Part shown: positions 50,243 to 59,798 of the stretch, one piece after another
Numbering within the stretch: the stretch's first letter is position 1
Layout of the letters: every line of letters begins with the position of its first letter
From: Mariniphaga sp041687215
GTDB lineage: Bacteria; Bacteroidota; Bacteroidia; Bacteroidales; Prolixibacteraceae
Length of the DNA stretch: 64,000 bases
Direction: 5' to 3'
Assembly (NCBI RefSeq): GCF_041687215.1
Contig: NZ_JAWLCI010000002.1
Location: 1 to 64,000 of the forward strand
Made by a program: the position numbers and the translations under genes
Notes under the pieces: model-generated
What the model was told of the DNA's origin: nothing
Seen by the model: the letters and a program-made list of their open reading frames with translations, nothing else
The model's database searches: none

Positions 50243-51283
50243 ATGAAGCAATTGAAAGGCGTGGGTATTGGTGCCGGCTATTTCAGTCCGTTTCAATACG
50301 AAGCATGGACCCGGATTCCCGAAGTGGAAATTACAGCCCTGTGCAACCGCGATGCGGAAAAAGCAAGGCCTTACATGAAAAAATATGGAATTCAACGGCA
50401 TTACACCGATTACCGAGAAATGATTGAAAAAGAAAAGCCCGATTTTGTTGACATCATCACTCCACCGGAAACCCATTTGGAAATGACAAAGTTTGCAGCG
50501 GACCGGGATATTGATGTCATTTGCCAAAAGCCGCTGGCGCCAACCTTCAAAGAAGGAAAAAAAATTGTGGAATACGCCACCAAAACCGGTATCCGTTTTA
50601 TGGTACACGAAAACTGGCGGTTTCAGCCCTGGCACCGCGAAATTAAAAAGCTCATTCTAAATGAAGAAATAGGGAAAGTGCATTTTATGAACTGGCGCAA
50701 ACGCATGGGCGACGGCTGGGGCGAAAATGCCTACATTCCAAGGCAACCATATTTTCGGGAATATCCGCGTTTGATTGTTTATGAAAACGGCATTCATTTT
50801 ATCGACACGTTTCGGTACCTGGGCGGAGAAATCAAGCGTGTATTTGCCTGGCTGAAAAAATTGAACCCGGTGATTGCCGGTGAAGATTTTGCGCTGGTGA
50901 ATTTTGAATTCGAAAATCCGGACCTGCTGGCTGTCTGGGACGCCAACCGCTACAATGAACCCAACTACGAAAATCCACGCCTGACTTTCGGCGAATTTCA
51001 GGTGGACGGAACGAAAGGTACCATCCGTTTGTATTCCAGCGGAAAAATTACCATTCAGAAACTGGGCGAAAAGGAAAAAGAACATCAATACGAAATGCAA
51101 CCCATAAATTTTGCCGGCGATTGTGTTTACACCACTCAGCGCCATTTTATCGACTGCCTGCTCAATGGAAATGAGTTTGAAACAAACGGCCCCGACTATC
51201 TGAAAAGTCTGGCCGTTCAGGAAGCAGTTTACAAATCGGCGGAAACCGGAATGCCAGAAAACACAAGAGAGTTTAAAGTATAA
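50243..51283 (+). CDS. Gfo/Idh/MocA-family oxidoreductase
   Basis: A 346-residue NAD(P)-dependent sugar oxidoreductase. The Rossmann part has GVGIGAGYFSPFQYEAW and ALCNRDAEKARPYMKKYG. The catalytic region has VICQKPLAPT (the Lys of the EKP-type motif, here QKP) and VHENWRFQPWHREIKKL. It has no signal peptide, so it is cytoplasmic. It follows the DUF1080 gene by 3 nt. The substrate is probably a sugar or sugar acid released by the neighbouring hydrolases. Confidence 0.88.
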   Translation: MKQLKGVGIGAGYFSPFQYEAWTRIPEVEITALCNRDAEKARPYMKKYGIQRHYTDYREMIEKEKPDFVDIITPPETHLEMTKFAADRDIDVICQKPLAPTFKEGKKIVEYATKTGIRFMVHENWRFQPWHREIKKLILNEEIGKVHFMNWRKRMGDGWGENAYIPRQPYFREYPRLIVYENGIHFIDTFRYLGGEIKRVFAWLKKLNPVIAGEDFALVNFEFENPDLLAVWDANRYNEPNYENPRLTFGEFQVDGTKGTIRLYSSGKITIQKLGEKEKEHQYEMQPINFAGDCVYTTQRHFIDCLLNGNEFETNGPDYLKSLAVQEAVYKSAETGMPENTREFKV

Positions 51284-51321
51284 ATTATAATACATTATTT
51301 GCATCATTAAAATTCAAAACA

Positions 51322-53151
51322 ATGAAAAACCTGATTTACATTTTTCTGATTTTCTTTCTTTTTACCAAATCAAAAGCCGATGAACCGTATATTTTAATTG
51401 ACGGGGAATTGAAACAATGGCACAAAGTTACGCTGGTTATTCCAGGTCCGCTTGCTTCGGAATATGCAAAAGAAAATCCGTTTCTGGATTATAAACTGGA
51501 AGCAACGTTTACTAACGGAAACAGGAGTTATACCGTACCTGGATTTTTCGCTGCGGAAATAAATGCCGCCGAAACTTCAGCTGAAGGGGGAAATATTTGG
51601 AAAGTGCGGTTCCGGCCTGACAAACCCGGCGAATGGAAGTTCAAAATTTCTTTAAAAAAAGGAAAAGATATTGTGGTGAAAGAGAATGATGAATTTGGTG
51701 AACCTGTCATTTCAATTGATGGGCGGGAAGGAATTTTCACCGTTGAAAAATCAGATAAAACCGGGGACGATTTCCGTGCAAAAGGGAGAATTGTAAATGA
51801 CGGAAAAGGGTATTTCAAATTTAAGGATTCCGAAGAAATATGGATTAAAAACGGCGCCGATAGCCCCGAGAATTTTCTGGCATTTGCCGACTTTGACCAG
51901 ACTTCGCGTTTCAGCCTGAAAACTGAAGTGCGTGAAGGTGAAGCCGACCCTAAAAAAGATTTACACAAATATGAACCGCACCTGGCCGACTGGAACGAAG
52001 GCGATCCCATGTGGCAAGGCGGAAAAGGAAAAGGAATTATTGGCGCGCTGAATTACATCCATTCCGCCGGAGTGAATTCAGTTTATATGCTAACGATGAA
52101 CATTCTGGGCGACGGCAAAGACGTTTGGCCTTACAAAGACTATAACGAACGCTACCGTTTCGATTGCAGCAAACTCGACCAGTGGGAAATCGTTTTCGAC
52201 CATGCACAGAAACTCGGAATCATGCTGCATTTTGTTTTGCAGGAAACCGAAAATGAAACGTTGCTCGACAATGGTTTCACCGATGTACAACGTATGGTTT
52301 ACCTGCGCGAACTGATTGCCCGCTTCGGCCACCACCTGGCTGTTACCTGGAACATGGGCGAAGAAAACGGTCCGGCCAACTGGACACCAATCGGCCAAAC
52401 CCACGACCAAAAAGTGGCCATGGCCAACTACCTGAAAAAAACCAACCCGTTTCCCAACATTGTGGTGGTGCACACCCATGCCAACGACGAGAAACAAGAT
52501 GAATACCTGACGCCGTTCCTCGGTTTCGAAAATTTTGACGGGCCCAGTATGCAAATCGGCAATCCGGCACGGGTAAACCAGCGTATTGCCAATTGGATAA
52601 CCGCATCGGAAAAAGCCGGAAAGCGCTGGTTGGTAAATCTCGACGAAATTGGCCCGCACTGGAAAGGTGTGCTGCCCGACTCGCATGATGCAGACCACGA
52701 CACAGTCAGGGCAGATTGCCTTTGGGGTGCACTGCTTGGAGGTGCCACCGGTGTGGAGTGGTATTTCGGTTACCGGTATCCGCATAATGATTTAAACCTG
52801 GAAGATTTCCGCAGTCGGGAAAACTGGTGGAAACAATCCACCATTGCCACCCAATTTATGAACACTCTGCCGGTTGAATCCATGAAACCTGCCAACGAAC
52901 TGGTTAATCTGGAAAATGCTTTTTGTTTCGCCAATCCCGGTGAAATGTATGTGATTTACCTTCCGATGAATTCAGACGAATGTAAACTGAAGCTCGATTC
53001 AGATAAAACCTACATTGTAAAATGGTTTAACCCACGAGAAGGAGGTGAGTTAAAAAATGGAAGCATATCCAACGTGAAAGGCCCCGGTATTTCTACTATT
53101 GGAAATCCGCCGGAAAATAAGGAAAGGGATTGGGTGGTGCTAATTCAGTAA
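51322..53151 (+). CDS. DUF5060 / TIM-barrel glycoside hydrolase-like protein
   Basis: A 609-residue secreted enzyme with a signal peptide (to about residue 19). Residues about 25-140 form a DUF5060 beta-domain (VTLVIPGPLASEYAKENPFLDYKLEATF, FRPDKPGEWKFKISL). A TIM barrel (about 165-510) has WNMGEENG with Glu347/Glu348 and LVNLDEIGPHW with Glu442, likely the acid/base and nucleophile. A C-terminal collagen-binding-like sandwich follows (TYIVKWFNPREGG). The layout is that of a DUF4038/GH140-like hydrolase. The sugar target is not evident. It converges on the GH43 gene with only 7 nt between stops. Confidence 0.85.
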   Translation: MKNLIYIFLIFFLFTKSKADEPYILIDGELKQWHKVTLVIPGPLASEYAKENPFLDYKLEATFTNGNRSYTVPGFFAAEINAAETSAEGGNIWKVRFRPDKPGEWKFKISLKKGKDIVVKENDEFGEPVISIDGREGIFTVEKSDKTGDDFRAKGRIVNDGKGYFKFKDSEEIWIKNGADSPENFLAFADFDQTSRFSLKTEVREGEADPKKDLHKYEPHLADWNEGDPMWQGGKGKGIIGALNYIHSAGVNSVYMLTMNILGDGKDVWPYKDYNERYRFDCSKLDQWEIVFDHAQKLGIMLHFVLQETENETLLDNGFTDVQRMVYLRELIARFGHHLAVTWNMGEENGPANWTPIGQTHDQKVAMANYLKKTNPFPNIVVVHTHANDEKQDEYLTPFLGFENFDGPSMQIGNPARVNQRIANWITASEKAGKRWLVNLDEIGPHWKGVLPDSHDADHDTVRADCLWGALLGGATGVEWYFGYRYPHNDLNLEDFRSRENWWKQSTIATQFMNTLPVESMKPANELVNLENAFCFANPGEMYVIYLPMNSDECKLKLDSDKTYIVKWFNPREGGELKNGSISNVKGPGISTIGNPPENKERDWVVLIQ

Positions 53152-53158
53152 AAATGGT

Positions 53159-54142
53159 TTAATCAATTTGTCGTGCCATCACTCCCTTATCCGTAATCTT
53201 CACCGGAAGAATTTTTCCATCTTCGTTGAACTCCATTTTGTCGATACAGGTAACCCGGTGGTGAGGCGAAGTTTCGGTAAGCGGACGGCGGTGATACACG
53301 GCATACCACTCATCGGTGCCGGGAATGTTCAGCACCGAATGATGTCCGGCACCGGTAGCCACTTCCGGGTCCTGCTGCAAAACAGTTCCGACACGTTCAA
53401 ACGGCCCAAACGGATTGTCGGAAATGGCGTAAGCCACACGGTAATCGGGTCCGGTCCAGCCACCTTCCGACCACATGAAATAATATTTTCCGTTGCGAAT
53501 AAACATCACCGGACCTTCCACATAACCTTCGGGTGTTACTTCCAAAAACATTTCGCCGTTGGGCAGTGGCTCCAGACCGGTAAAGTCATCATTCAGCTTT
53601 ACTACGTTACAGTGGCTCCAGCCTCCGTAAAACATGTAAAAGCTGCCGTCCACGTCTTTAAAAACAAACTGGTCGATGGGCTGTGCGCCGTTTACGTTTT
53701 CACTGATAAGCGGTTCGCCCAGCAAATCTTTGTAAGGTCCTTCCGGCTGGTCGGCAACCGAAACACCAATTCCTCCCACTTCACCGGGATGAACGTCGTT
53801 GGCAGCAAAAAAGAAGTAATATTTCCCCTCTTTTGAAATTACTCCCGGCGCCCACATGGCCCGGTGCGCCCATTTTACTTCCGAAGTGTCGATGATGTTT
53901 TCGTGTTTTGTCCAGTTCACCAGGTCGGGCGACGAAAAACAATCAAATTTCACCTGCTCTTCGTAAGGGGCAGAAAAGGTAGGATAAATCCAGTATTTGT
54001 CGTCATAAACAATCACTTCGGGGTCGGCATACCAGCCTTCGAAAACCGGGTTTCCTGACCATTCCTTTTCCTCATTCTTTCCTGAATTTGTGCAAGAAAA
54101 CATAAAAATCATTAAGCCAGTCAAAATGAAAAGCTTCCGCAT
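53159..54142 (-). CDS. GH43-family glycoside hydrolase lipoprotein
   Basis: A 327-residue five-bladed propeller enzyme with a lipoprotein signal (FMFSC, Cys17). The three catalytic acids are visible: Asp40 in GWYADPEVIVYDD (base), Asp157 in AQPIDQFVF (modulator) and Glu209 in GYVEGPVMF (acid). GH43 enzymes release arabinose, xylose or galactose side units. It starts 2 nt after the GH2 stop and is surely co-transcribed with it. Together they would trim hemicellulose or pectin side chains. Confidence 0.93.
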   Translation of the reverse strand: MRKLFILTGLMIFMFSCTNSGKNEEKEWSGNPVFEGWYADPEVIVYDDKYWIYPTFSAPYEEQVKFDCFSSPDLVNWTKHENIIDTSEVKWAHRAMWAPGVISKEGKYYFFFAANDVHPGEVGGIGVSVADQPEGPYKDLLGEPLISENVNGAQPIDQFVFKDVDGSFYMFYGGWSHCNVVKLNDDFTGLEPLPNGEMFLEVTPEGYVEGPVMFIRNGKYYFMWSEGGWTGPDYRVAYAISDNPFGPFERVGTVLQQDPEVATGAGHHSVLNIPGTDEWYAVYHRRPLTETSPHHRVTCIDKMEFNEDGKILPVKITDKGVMARQID

Positions 54143-54144
54143 AG

Positions 54145-55968
54145 CTATTTATTCAGAAAATTTGAAATTTCAAGATTCGCTTTCCTGATTCGCTCTTCAT
54201 CCATCTTAATCACTTTCCTGTCGTAAGTCATCAGCCCGTTTACCTCCACTTCCACGTCGGTGGTCTGGGTATAAACAGCACCTGAGTAGCCATTGGGAAT
54301 CAGTTCTTTCAGTCTGTAAATCATTTCGATGTATGCATCGGTAGCTTCTTTTGAAGTTTTGTACTGCACATACCCCCAGTTGCGGCCTTCCTCCCAAAGA
54401 TGGTTATCTACCACCAGACCGATTCCTCCATATTCACCCAAAACATTTACCCGTTTCGAATCATACAAACCCATTACCGGGTTCGGGTAATTGTGCATGT
54501 CCAGGATATCTCCCACCTCGTAGTGGTTTCCGCCACTTGCTGAATTGATTAAACGCGAAGGATCATAGTTTTTAGTCCATTCCACAATATCTGCGGTTTT
54601 AAACTGGCCCCACGCTTCGTTAAACGGCACCCAAACCACCACACTCGGATTGGAATAGCAAAGGTCCATGATTTCTTTCCACTCGTGGCGGAAGTTTTTT
54701 TCGGATTCGGCACTCCGTTGCAGTTCCAGTCCGTTGAAATAGTTACGCATTTGCCACTGGGGCGAGCGGTCGCCATTGGGCATATCCTGCCACACCAGAA
54801 TGCCTTCGCGGTCGCAGTGATAATACCAACGGGCCGGTTCCACTTTTACGTGTTTTCGAATCATATTAAAACCGAAATCTTTGGTTTTTTTGATGTCGTA
54901 CAGTAACGCTTCATCTGTGGGTGCGGTATATAATCCATCAGGCCACCAACCCTGGTCGAGCGGACCGAAATGAAAATAGTCCTTGTTATTCAATTGCATC
55001 CGAACTACCCCGTTTTCATCGCGTGCTGTTGAAATTTTGCGCATTCCGAAATAACTTTTTACCTTATCAGTGGCTTTTCCGTCTCGCAGAATGGCGACCT
55101 CCATATCGTAAAGCAAAGGAGATTCGGGACTCCAAAGTTTGGCATTGGGAACTGCAACCAGCACCTCTTGTCCGGCGGCTGCTTTTCCTGTTCCAACCAC
55201 GTTCCCGTTTTCCAAAACTTTTACTTCGATTATATCTGAAAAATTTGTGCCTGCCGTGGTAGCCAGAACCAACACATTCCCGCCATCAATATTGGGAACG
55301 GTTTTCAGATGCGAAATATATGCCTTTTCAACCGGTTCAATCCACACCGTTTGCCAGATGCCTGTTACCGGGGTATACCATATTCCGCGGGGCTCATTCA
55401 CCTGTTTTCCGCGGGGTTGAAATCCTTTGTCAGTTGGGTCCCACACTTTTAACACCAGTTTCTGTTCGCCGCTTTTGTTCAGAAACGGTGTTATATCAAA
55501 ACTGAAAGACGTGTAACCTCCCTGATGCGAACCCACTTTAATGTCGTTTACCCAAACATCGGCTTTCCAGTCAACGGCGCCAAAGTTAAGCACTACGTTT
55601 TTATTTTTCCAGGAAGAAGGAATTGTAAACGTGCGGTGGTACCACAATTCCTGATCTTCACCTACCCTTTTCTGAACACCGGAAAGACTGGATTCGATGG
55701 GGTAAGGAACCAAAATTTTTCCGTTGAAAGCAACAGGTAAGTTTCCTCCCCGTTCCAAAATGGTATAATCCCAAAGTCCATTAAGGTTTAACCACTGATC
55801 ACGCACCAGTTGCGGACGCGGATATTCGGGCAATGGATTGGCCGGATCGATTTGTTCGGCCCATTGGGTTTTAATCCGGTCGCCGGCAGGTTGCCAGGGT
55901 TGGGTATTTCCCACGGTAAAAATTGCAAGAAAGAAAATAGTTGTAATGTATTTTTTCATTTGGTTCAA
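54145..55968 (-). CDS. GH2-family beta-glycosidase
   Basis: A 607-residue enzyme with a signal peptide (MKKYITTIFFLAIFTVGNTQ; the first ATG at 55968 or the one three codons later). Jelly-roll and Ig-like domains precede a TIM barrel with acid/base Glu451 in WVPFNEAWGQF and nucleophile Glu512 in VLGEYGGIG. FDYRLNHE-type galactosidase features are absent, and the short length fits beta-galactosidase, beta-glucuronidase or related GH2 types. It is the first gene of a two-gene unit with GH43. Confidence 0.92.
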   Translation of the reverse strand: MNQMKKYITTIFFLAIFTVGNTQPWQPAGDRIKTQWAEQIDPANPLPEYPRPQLVRDQWLNLNGLWDYTILERGGNLPVAFNGKILVPYPIESSLSGVQKRVGEDQELWYHRTFTIPSSWKNKNVVLNFGAVDWKADVWVNDIKVGSHQGGYTSFSFDITPFLNKSGEQKLVLKVWDPTDKGFQPRGKQVNEPRGIWYTPVTGIWQTVWIEPVEKAYISHLKTVPNIDGGNVLVLATTAGTNFSDIIEVKVLENGNVVGTGKAAAGQEVLVAVPNAKLWSPESPLLYDMEVAILRDGKATDKVKSYFGMRKISTARDENGVVRMQLNNKDYFHFGPLDQGWWPDGLYTAPTDEALLYDIKKTKDFGFNMIRKHVKVEPARWYYHCDREGILVWQDMPNGDRSPQWQMRNYFNGLELQRSAESEKNFRHEWKEIMDLCYSNPSVVVWVPFNEAWGQFKTADIVEWTKNYDPSRLINSASGGNHYEVGDILDMHNYPNPVMGLYDSKRVNVLGEYGGIGLVVDNHLWEEGRNWGYVQYKTSKEATDAYIEMIYRLKELIPNGYSGAVYTQTTDVEVEVNGLMTYDRKVIKMDEERIRKANLEISNFLNK

Positions 55969-56701
55969 TGTTTAAATGTTCAAAAAATATTGAATGTTAA
56001 AAATACAATCTTTGATTACGAATTGACTTCTTTGTAACACATTTTTTTTGTTTTTATGCCAATTATTTCAGCTCAAGCCAATAATTAAAAGTTAATGGCC
56101 ATCGGATTCAATCTTGTCCAACACATTAGCGCAATCTCTTTTAAAAGCGACATATCACATCGTAAACCATCCGGGAAAAAGCCTGCGCCCACCTTAAAAA
56201 TTTGGTGGACGAAATACGCGAAGACTGCAGAAATTTGTTCCGGCAAAATTCTAACCGGCACAGGGGAAAATAACGGCGTGCCGAACGTGGGACTTGTTGG
56301 AGCGTGTTATCAGATTATGAAAAAAGTGGCATCTTTTAAACAGGGTTGACTTTATTACGAAAAACATGCAATTTAGGATTGACTTTGTTACAATTTTTAT
56401 TTTTATTGATTTGAGTCATGCATGGAAAGCTAACATAATTCCACATATAATTACCCAGTAAATCTTATCACTCAACATATAAAGCTATAAATAACCGCTT
56501 TTTTTGGTGAGGGAGAAAAAACAATCGTCTGCAGAAGTAGATTTGGCTATTTCATTTCGCGACAAGGTAATACGCGTTGAAATAAAATCGTAAACTTCGA
56601 ATATTTTCTGAGCAATTACAAACTTTAGCAGGAATATGTTATTCATTTTAAAGTTCAGTTGAAATACAGGGGGAACTTAGTAAAGCAAATTGATGTTTGA
56701 T
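55969..56701. other. Long intergenic region with a possible gene remnant
   Basis: 733 nt without a convincing gene. Around 56095-56349 several frames contain protein-like pieces (SLLKATYHIVNHPGK, LVDEIREDCRNLF, VGLVGACYQIMKKVASF). They look like one helical protein broken by frameshifts and stops, but the family is not recognised. The rest is AT-rich, with a doubled TTGACTTTNTTAC motif near 56346 and 56381. No RNA gene was seen. Confidence 0.3.
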
Positions 56702-56944
56702 TTAAAACAGTTTTTCCAATAGTTCCTTTTTCGATAACTGAAAATGGTTGGCTATATCCGACAAAATATTGGAAAGTGTCCCAATCTTCAAAGGATTATG
56801 GTTTGGAACCGTGATATGATGAATTCCATTTTCTTTTGTTGTAAGTCGAATGTGACTTCCTGTTTGCCGGGTAATTTGATAACCAAATTTTCCGATTATT
56901 TTGATTAATTCATAACCAGTAATGTCCCGTGGGATTTTCTTCAT
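56702..56944 (-). CDS. hicA: HicA-family toxin (second pair)
   Basis: An 80-residue HicA-like mRNA interferase: YELIKIIGKFGYQITRQTGSHIRLTTKENGIHHITVPNHNPLKIGTL, with the catalytic His in GSH. Sequence similarity to the first HicA (27839-28078) is limited to the fold, so they are not recent duplicates. Its start overlaps the hicB stop by 4 nt (56941-56944), a sign of tight coupling. Confidence 0.9.
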   Translation of the reverse strand: MKKIPRDITGYELIKIIGKFGYQITRQTGSHIRLTTKENGIHHITVPNHNPLKIGTLSNILSDIANHFQLSKKELLEKLF

Positions 56945-57144
56945 GCCGCAAAAACTTCTTCTTTTGTAAAATGTACCCTGATAATCTTCGGGAGTTTCTC
57001 TTCAAAATGGCAATGAACTGCATCCCGTATGTTTTCTTTAATTTCGTCGTAAGTATCTCCTTCTACAAAAATAGAAAATCCAAGAGCCCTTCCTTCAAAA
57101 CCCCCTTCAGGTGATTCTTTCACAATAAATATGATCTCGTTCAT
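56941..57144 (-). CDS. hicB: HicB-family antitoxin (second pair, short form)
   Basis: A 67-residue antitoxin of the short HicB form: IIFIVKESPEGGFEGRALGFSIFVEGDTYDEIKENIRDAVHCHFE. It consists of the partial RNase-H fold only, without a DNA-binding tail, so autoregulation is not obvious. Order is antitoxin then toxin, as in the first pair. Confidence 0.88.
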   Translation of the reverse strand: MNEIIFIVKESPEGGFEGRALGFSIFVEGDTYDEIKENIRDAVHCHFEEKLPKIIRVHFTKEEVFAA

Positions 57145-57627
57145 TTTATTACAATTTTATTGAAAACAAAGATAGTGATGATTTTTTTTATATTCCAATG
57201 GCGGTAAAAAAATCGTTCCCATGCTTCCTGATAAGACGTGCTTCCTGATTCTATTTGACTTAACCAGCCACAGCCAAAAACTTACTTCAAAATCATTGTA
57301 ATTAATTGCTTTTCCTGAAATCCCTCCATGGAATCTGTTAACATGATTTCTTTCCCATTTTTTATCTCATTAAATTGTTAATTTCATTGGTATTCGATGG
57401 AATTGCCATGAATAAATTTTTCACGTTAGATGTTAAATACCAAATATCATGACAATTTCATTTTTTTTGACGTTTTTATGTCAAGTTATTTCAGGGTAAG
57501 ACAGTTAACTTCAATGTTATCAATTTTCGGAAATCCTTTTTTTGGTGCAGTAAAACCATTTTAATCACTACGTTTGCACACTTTTTTAAAAGAAAAGAGT
57601 AAAACCAGTTTATAACAATTTATTCGG
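57145..57627. other. AT-rich intergenic region with a promoter for the ABC-F gene
   Basis: 483 nt without a gene. TACGTTTG at 57569-57576 is an exact TAnnTTTG element with TTTG at 57541-57544, a spacing slightly long at 24 nt. Transcription would begin near 57583, about 45 nt before the ATG at 57628. Short repeated CATGCTTCCTGAT-like words occur near 57220-57250. Nothing else stands out. Confidence 0.45.
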
Positions 57628-59241
57628 ATGATAACAGTTGCAGATTTAAAGATACAATTTGGGAAAAGAGTGCTTTTTCAGGATGTGAACCTGAAATTTA
57701 CCGCAGGAAACTGCTACGGTATTATTGGCGCAAACGGGGCAGGAAAATCAACTTTTTTAAAAGCCATTTCAGGGGAAATCGATTCTACGTCGGGAAATGT
57801 CAGTTTGGGCCCCGGCGAGCGGCTCTCTGTGTTGAGCCAGAACCATTTTGCGTTTGATGAAGATTTGGTTATTCACGCCGTTATGAAAGGCCACTCCCAA
57901 CTTTGGGAAATTATGCATGAAAAGGAAGCTTTGTATTCCAAACCCGACTTTTCGGATGAAGATGGAATGAAAGCCGCCGACCTCGAACAGAAATTTGGTG
58001 AAATGGACGGCTGGAATGCAGAAAGTGATGCTGCCATTTTGTTAAGCAACCTGGGAATAAGCGAGGAGTTTCATCACACGCTGATGAAGGACATGAGCGG
58101 GAAACAGAAGGTGCGGATTTTATTGGCCCAGGCACTTTTTGGAAAACCGGACAACCTGCTGCTTGATGAACCCACCAACGATCTTGATTTGGAAACGGTG
58201 TCGTGGCTGGAGAATTATCTTTCGGAATATGAAAATACCGTGCTGGTGGTTTCGCACGACCGTCACTTTCTGGATGCCATCAGCACACACATTGTAGATA
58301 TCGATTTCGGTAAGATAAAATTATTTGCCGGAAATTACAGTTTCTGGTACCAGAGCAGCCAGTTGGCGCTGCGGCAACAAAAAGCACAGAACAAAAAAGC
58401 GGAAGAGAAAAAGGCCGAACTGCAGGAGTTCATTTCCCGGTTTAGTGCAAACGTGAAAAAATCGAAGCAGGCCACCAGCCGTAAAAAAATGATTGAGAAA
58501 CTCAATATTGAAGAAATTGAGCCGTCAACACGGAAATACCCCGGCATTATTTTCACCCCGGAACGTGAAGCGGGCGATAAAATTCTCGATGTGCATGGTT
58601 TGAGTGCCAGTTTTGATGGCACCGTGCTTTTTAAAGATGTGGAATTTGTGGCAAACAAAGGAGATAAAATCATTTTTCTGTCGAAAGATCCCCGGGCAAT
58701 GACAACACTTTTCGAAATCATCAACGGAAAACAACAGGCCGATTCAGGAACGTTTCAATGGGGGCAAACCATTACATCAGCCTATTTACCTTTGGATAAT
58801 GCTGAATATTTCCGAAGCGAATTGAGCCTTTTTGACTGGTTCTGCCAGTTTACAACCGATACCACGGATTATTACATCATGAGCTACTTGGGAAAAATGT
58901 TATTTGCCCGCGATGAGGTGCATAAAAAAGTGGAAGTATTGTCGGGTGGTGAAAAAATGCGCTGTATGATTTCAAAAATGATGCTGCTCAATCCAAATGT
59001 TTTAATCCTTGACACTCCGACCAATCACCTCGATTTGGAATCGATTCAGGCATTTAACAACAACCTGGTAAAATACCCGGGAAATGTCTTCATGTCGTCG
59101 CACGACCACGAATTTATTCAATCTACCTGCAACCGCATCATCGAACTCACGCCAAACGGCATCATCGACAAACTGATGGATTACGACGATTATGTTTCAG
59201 ATGACAGAATTAAGGAACTGAGGGAGAAAATGTACAGGTAA
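57628..59241 (+). CDS. ABC-F family ATPase with degenerate second nucleotide-binding domain
   Basis: A 537-residue ribosome-associated ABC-F protein; relatives act on translation or give ribosome protection. The first half is complete: Walker A GANGAGKST (34-42), an MSGKQK signature (156-161) and LLLDEPTNDLD with catalytic Glu181. A linker rich in Lys and Glu follows (about 245-300). In the second half the Walker A position reads SKDPRAMTT (352-360) rather than GxxGxGKS. The signature LSGGEK (438-443) is intact, and Walker B is LILDTPTNHLD with Thr463 in place of Glu. So only one composite ATP site has its usual Walker A and Glu. Confidence 0.92.
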   Translation: MITVADLKIQFGKRVLFQDVNLKFTAGNCYGIIGANGAGKSTFLKAISGEIDSTSGNVSLGPGERLSVLSQNHFAFDEDLVIHAVMKGHSQLWEIMHEKEALYSKPDFSDEDGMKAADLEQKFGEMDGWNAESDAAILLSNLGISEEFHHTLMKDMSGKQKVRILLAQALFGKPDNLLLDEPTNDLDLETVSWLENYLSEYENTVLVVSHDRHFLDAISTHIVDIDFGKIKLFAGNYSFWYQSSQLALRQQKAQNKKAEEKKAELQEFISRFSANVKKSKQATSRKKMIEKLNIEEIEPSTRKYPGIIFTPEREAGDKILDVHGLSASFDGTVLFKDVEFVANKGDKIIFLSKDPRAMTTLFEIINGKQQADSGTFQWGQTITSAYLPLDNAEYFRSELSLFDWFCQFTTDTTDYYIMSYLGKMLFARDEVHKKVEVLSGGEKMRCMISKMMLLNPNVLILDTPTNHLDLESIQAFNNNLVKYPGNVFMSSHDHEFIQSTCNRIIELTPNGIIDKLMDYDDYVSDDRIKELREKMYR

Positions 59242-59461
59242 AACAGTTTTTCTGTCCATGTTCTGGCGTAATCCCAACCGGTACAGGGAATATTTTGAGG
59301 GTAATAAAACATTCCTGAATGAGGTCTTCCACTTCACTTTCGTTTGGCACAAACAGTTTACAATACCCCTTTAACCGTGGATAGAGTAAACGGAAAACCT
59401 CTTTATAAGCTTCCGGATTTCCTTTTTGGAGTTCTCTCTTTGTTTCAATGCTGAACATCAA
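59210..59461 (-). pseudogene. Truncated ECF sigma factor (region 2 only)
   Basis: The first 52 or so residues (ELQKGNPEAYKEVFRLLYPRLKGYCKLFVPNESEVEDLIQECF) are a typical N-terminal part of a Bacteroidota ECF sigma factor, region 2.1-2.3. After that the frame drifts into the antisense of the ABC-F 3' end and stops, so the DNA-binding region 4 is missing. A deletion joining this stub to the ABC-F gene is the simplest explanation. It is unlikely to be functional. Confidence 0.65.
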
Positions 59462-59798
59462 TTCAAAATTAGAAGAAAATCCGGTAAAAAAAATAAGTGT
59501 GGAGCTGGCGGGGTCCTATCCGGGTCCAAACAAGGAAGCAAAAAACTTTCTATATGATTAGCCCCAGAATTAATTTTCGTGCACCGGTTTGATCATCGCC
59601 AGCGAATTGTGGTAAGTTTCCTGAAAACCATCGCAAAAGGAAGTATTGAAAGATTTTCATCTAGTAAATTGTTCAATAAACGTAAATATGTTCTGAAAAA
59701 TACAGTCATTTGGTTGGGATTCGGCTTAATTAAACCAACATTTTTCAAAATATTTCCCCATATTTGAATTCAATAAGAACAACTTCAATCTGAAATTT
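59462..59798. other. Intergenic region, no gene seen
   Basis: 337 nt upstream of the YhcH-like gene. A 62-codon frame at 59579-59767 has no protein-like pattern. No promoter matching TAnnTTTG was found close to the start, and no repeats. Confidence 0.4.

Noticed and set aside
59579..59767. 62-codon frame upstream of the YhcH-like gene
   Set aside because: No hydrophobic or domain pattern, no promoter or ribosome site. It looks like chance in AT-rich DNA.
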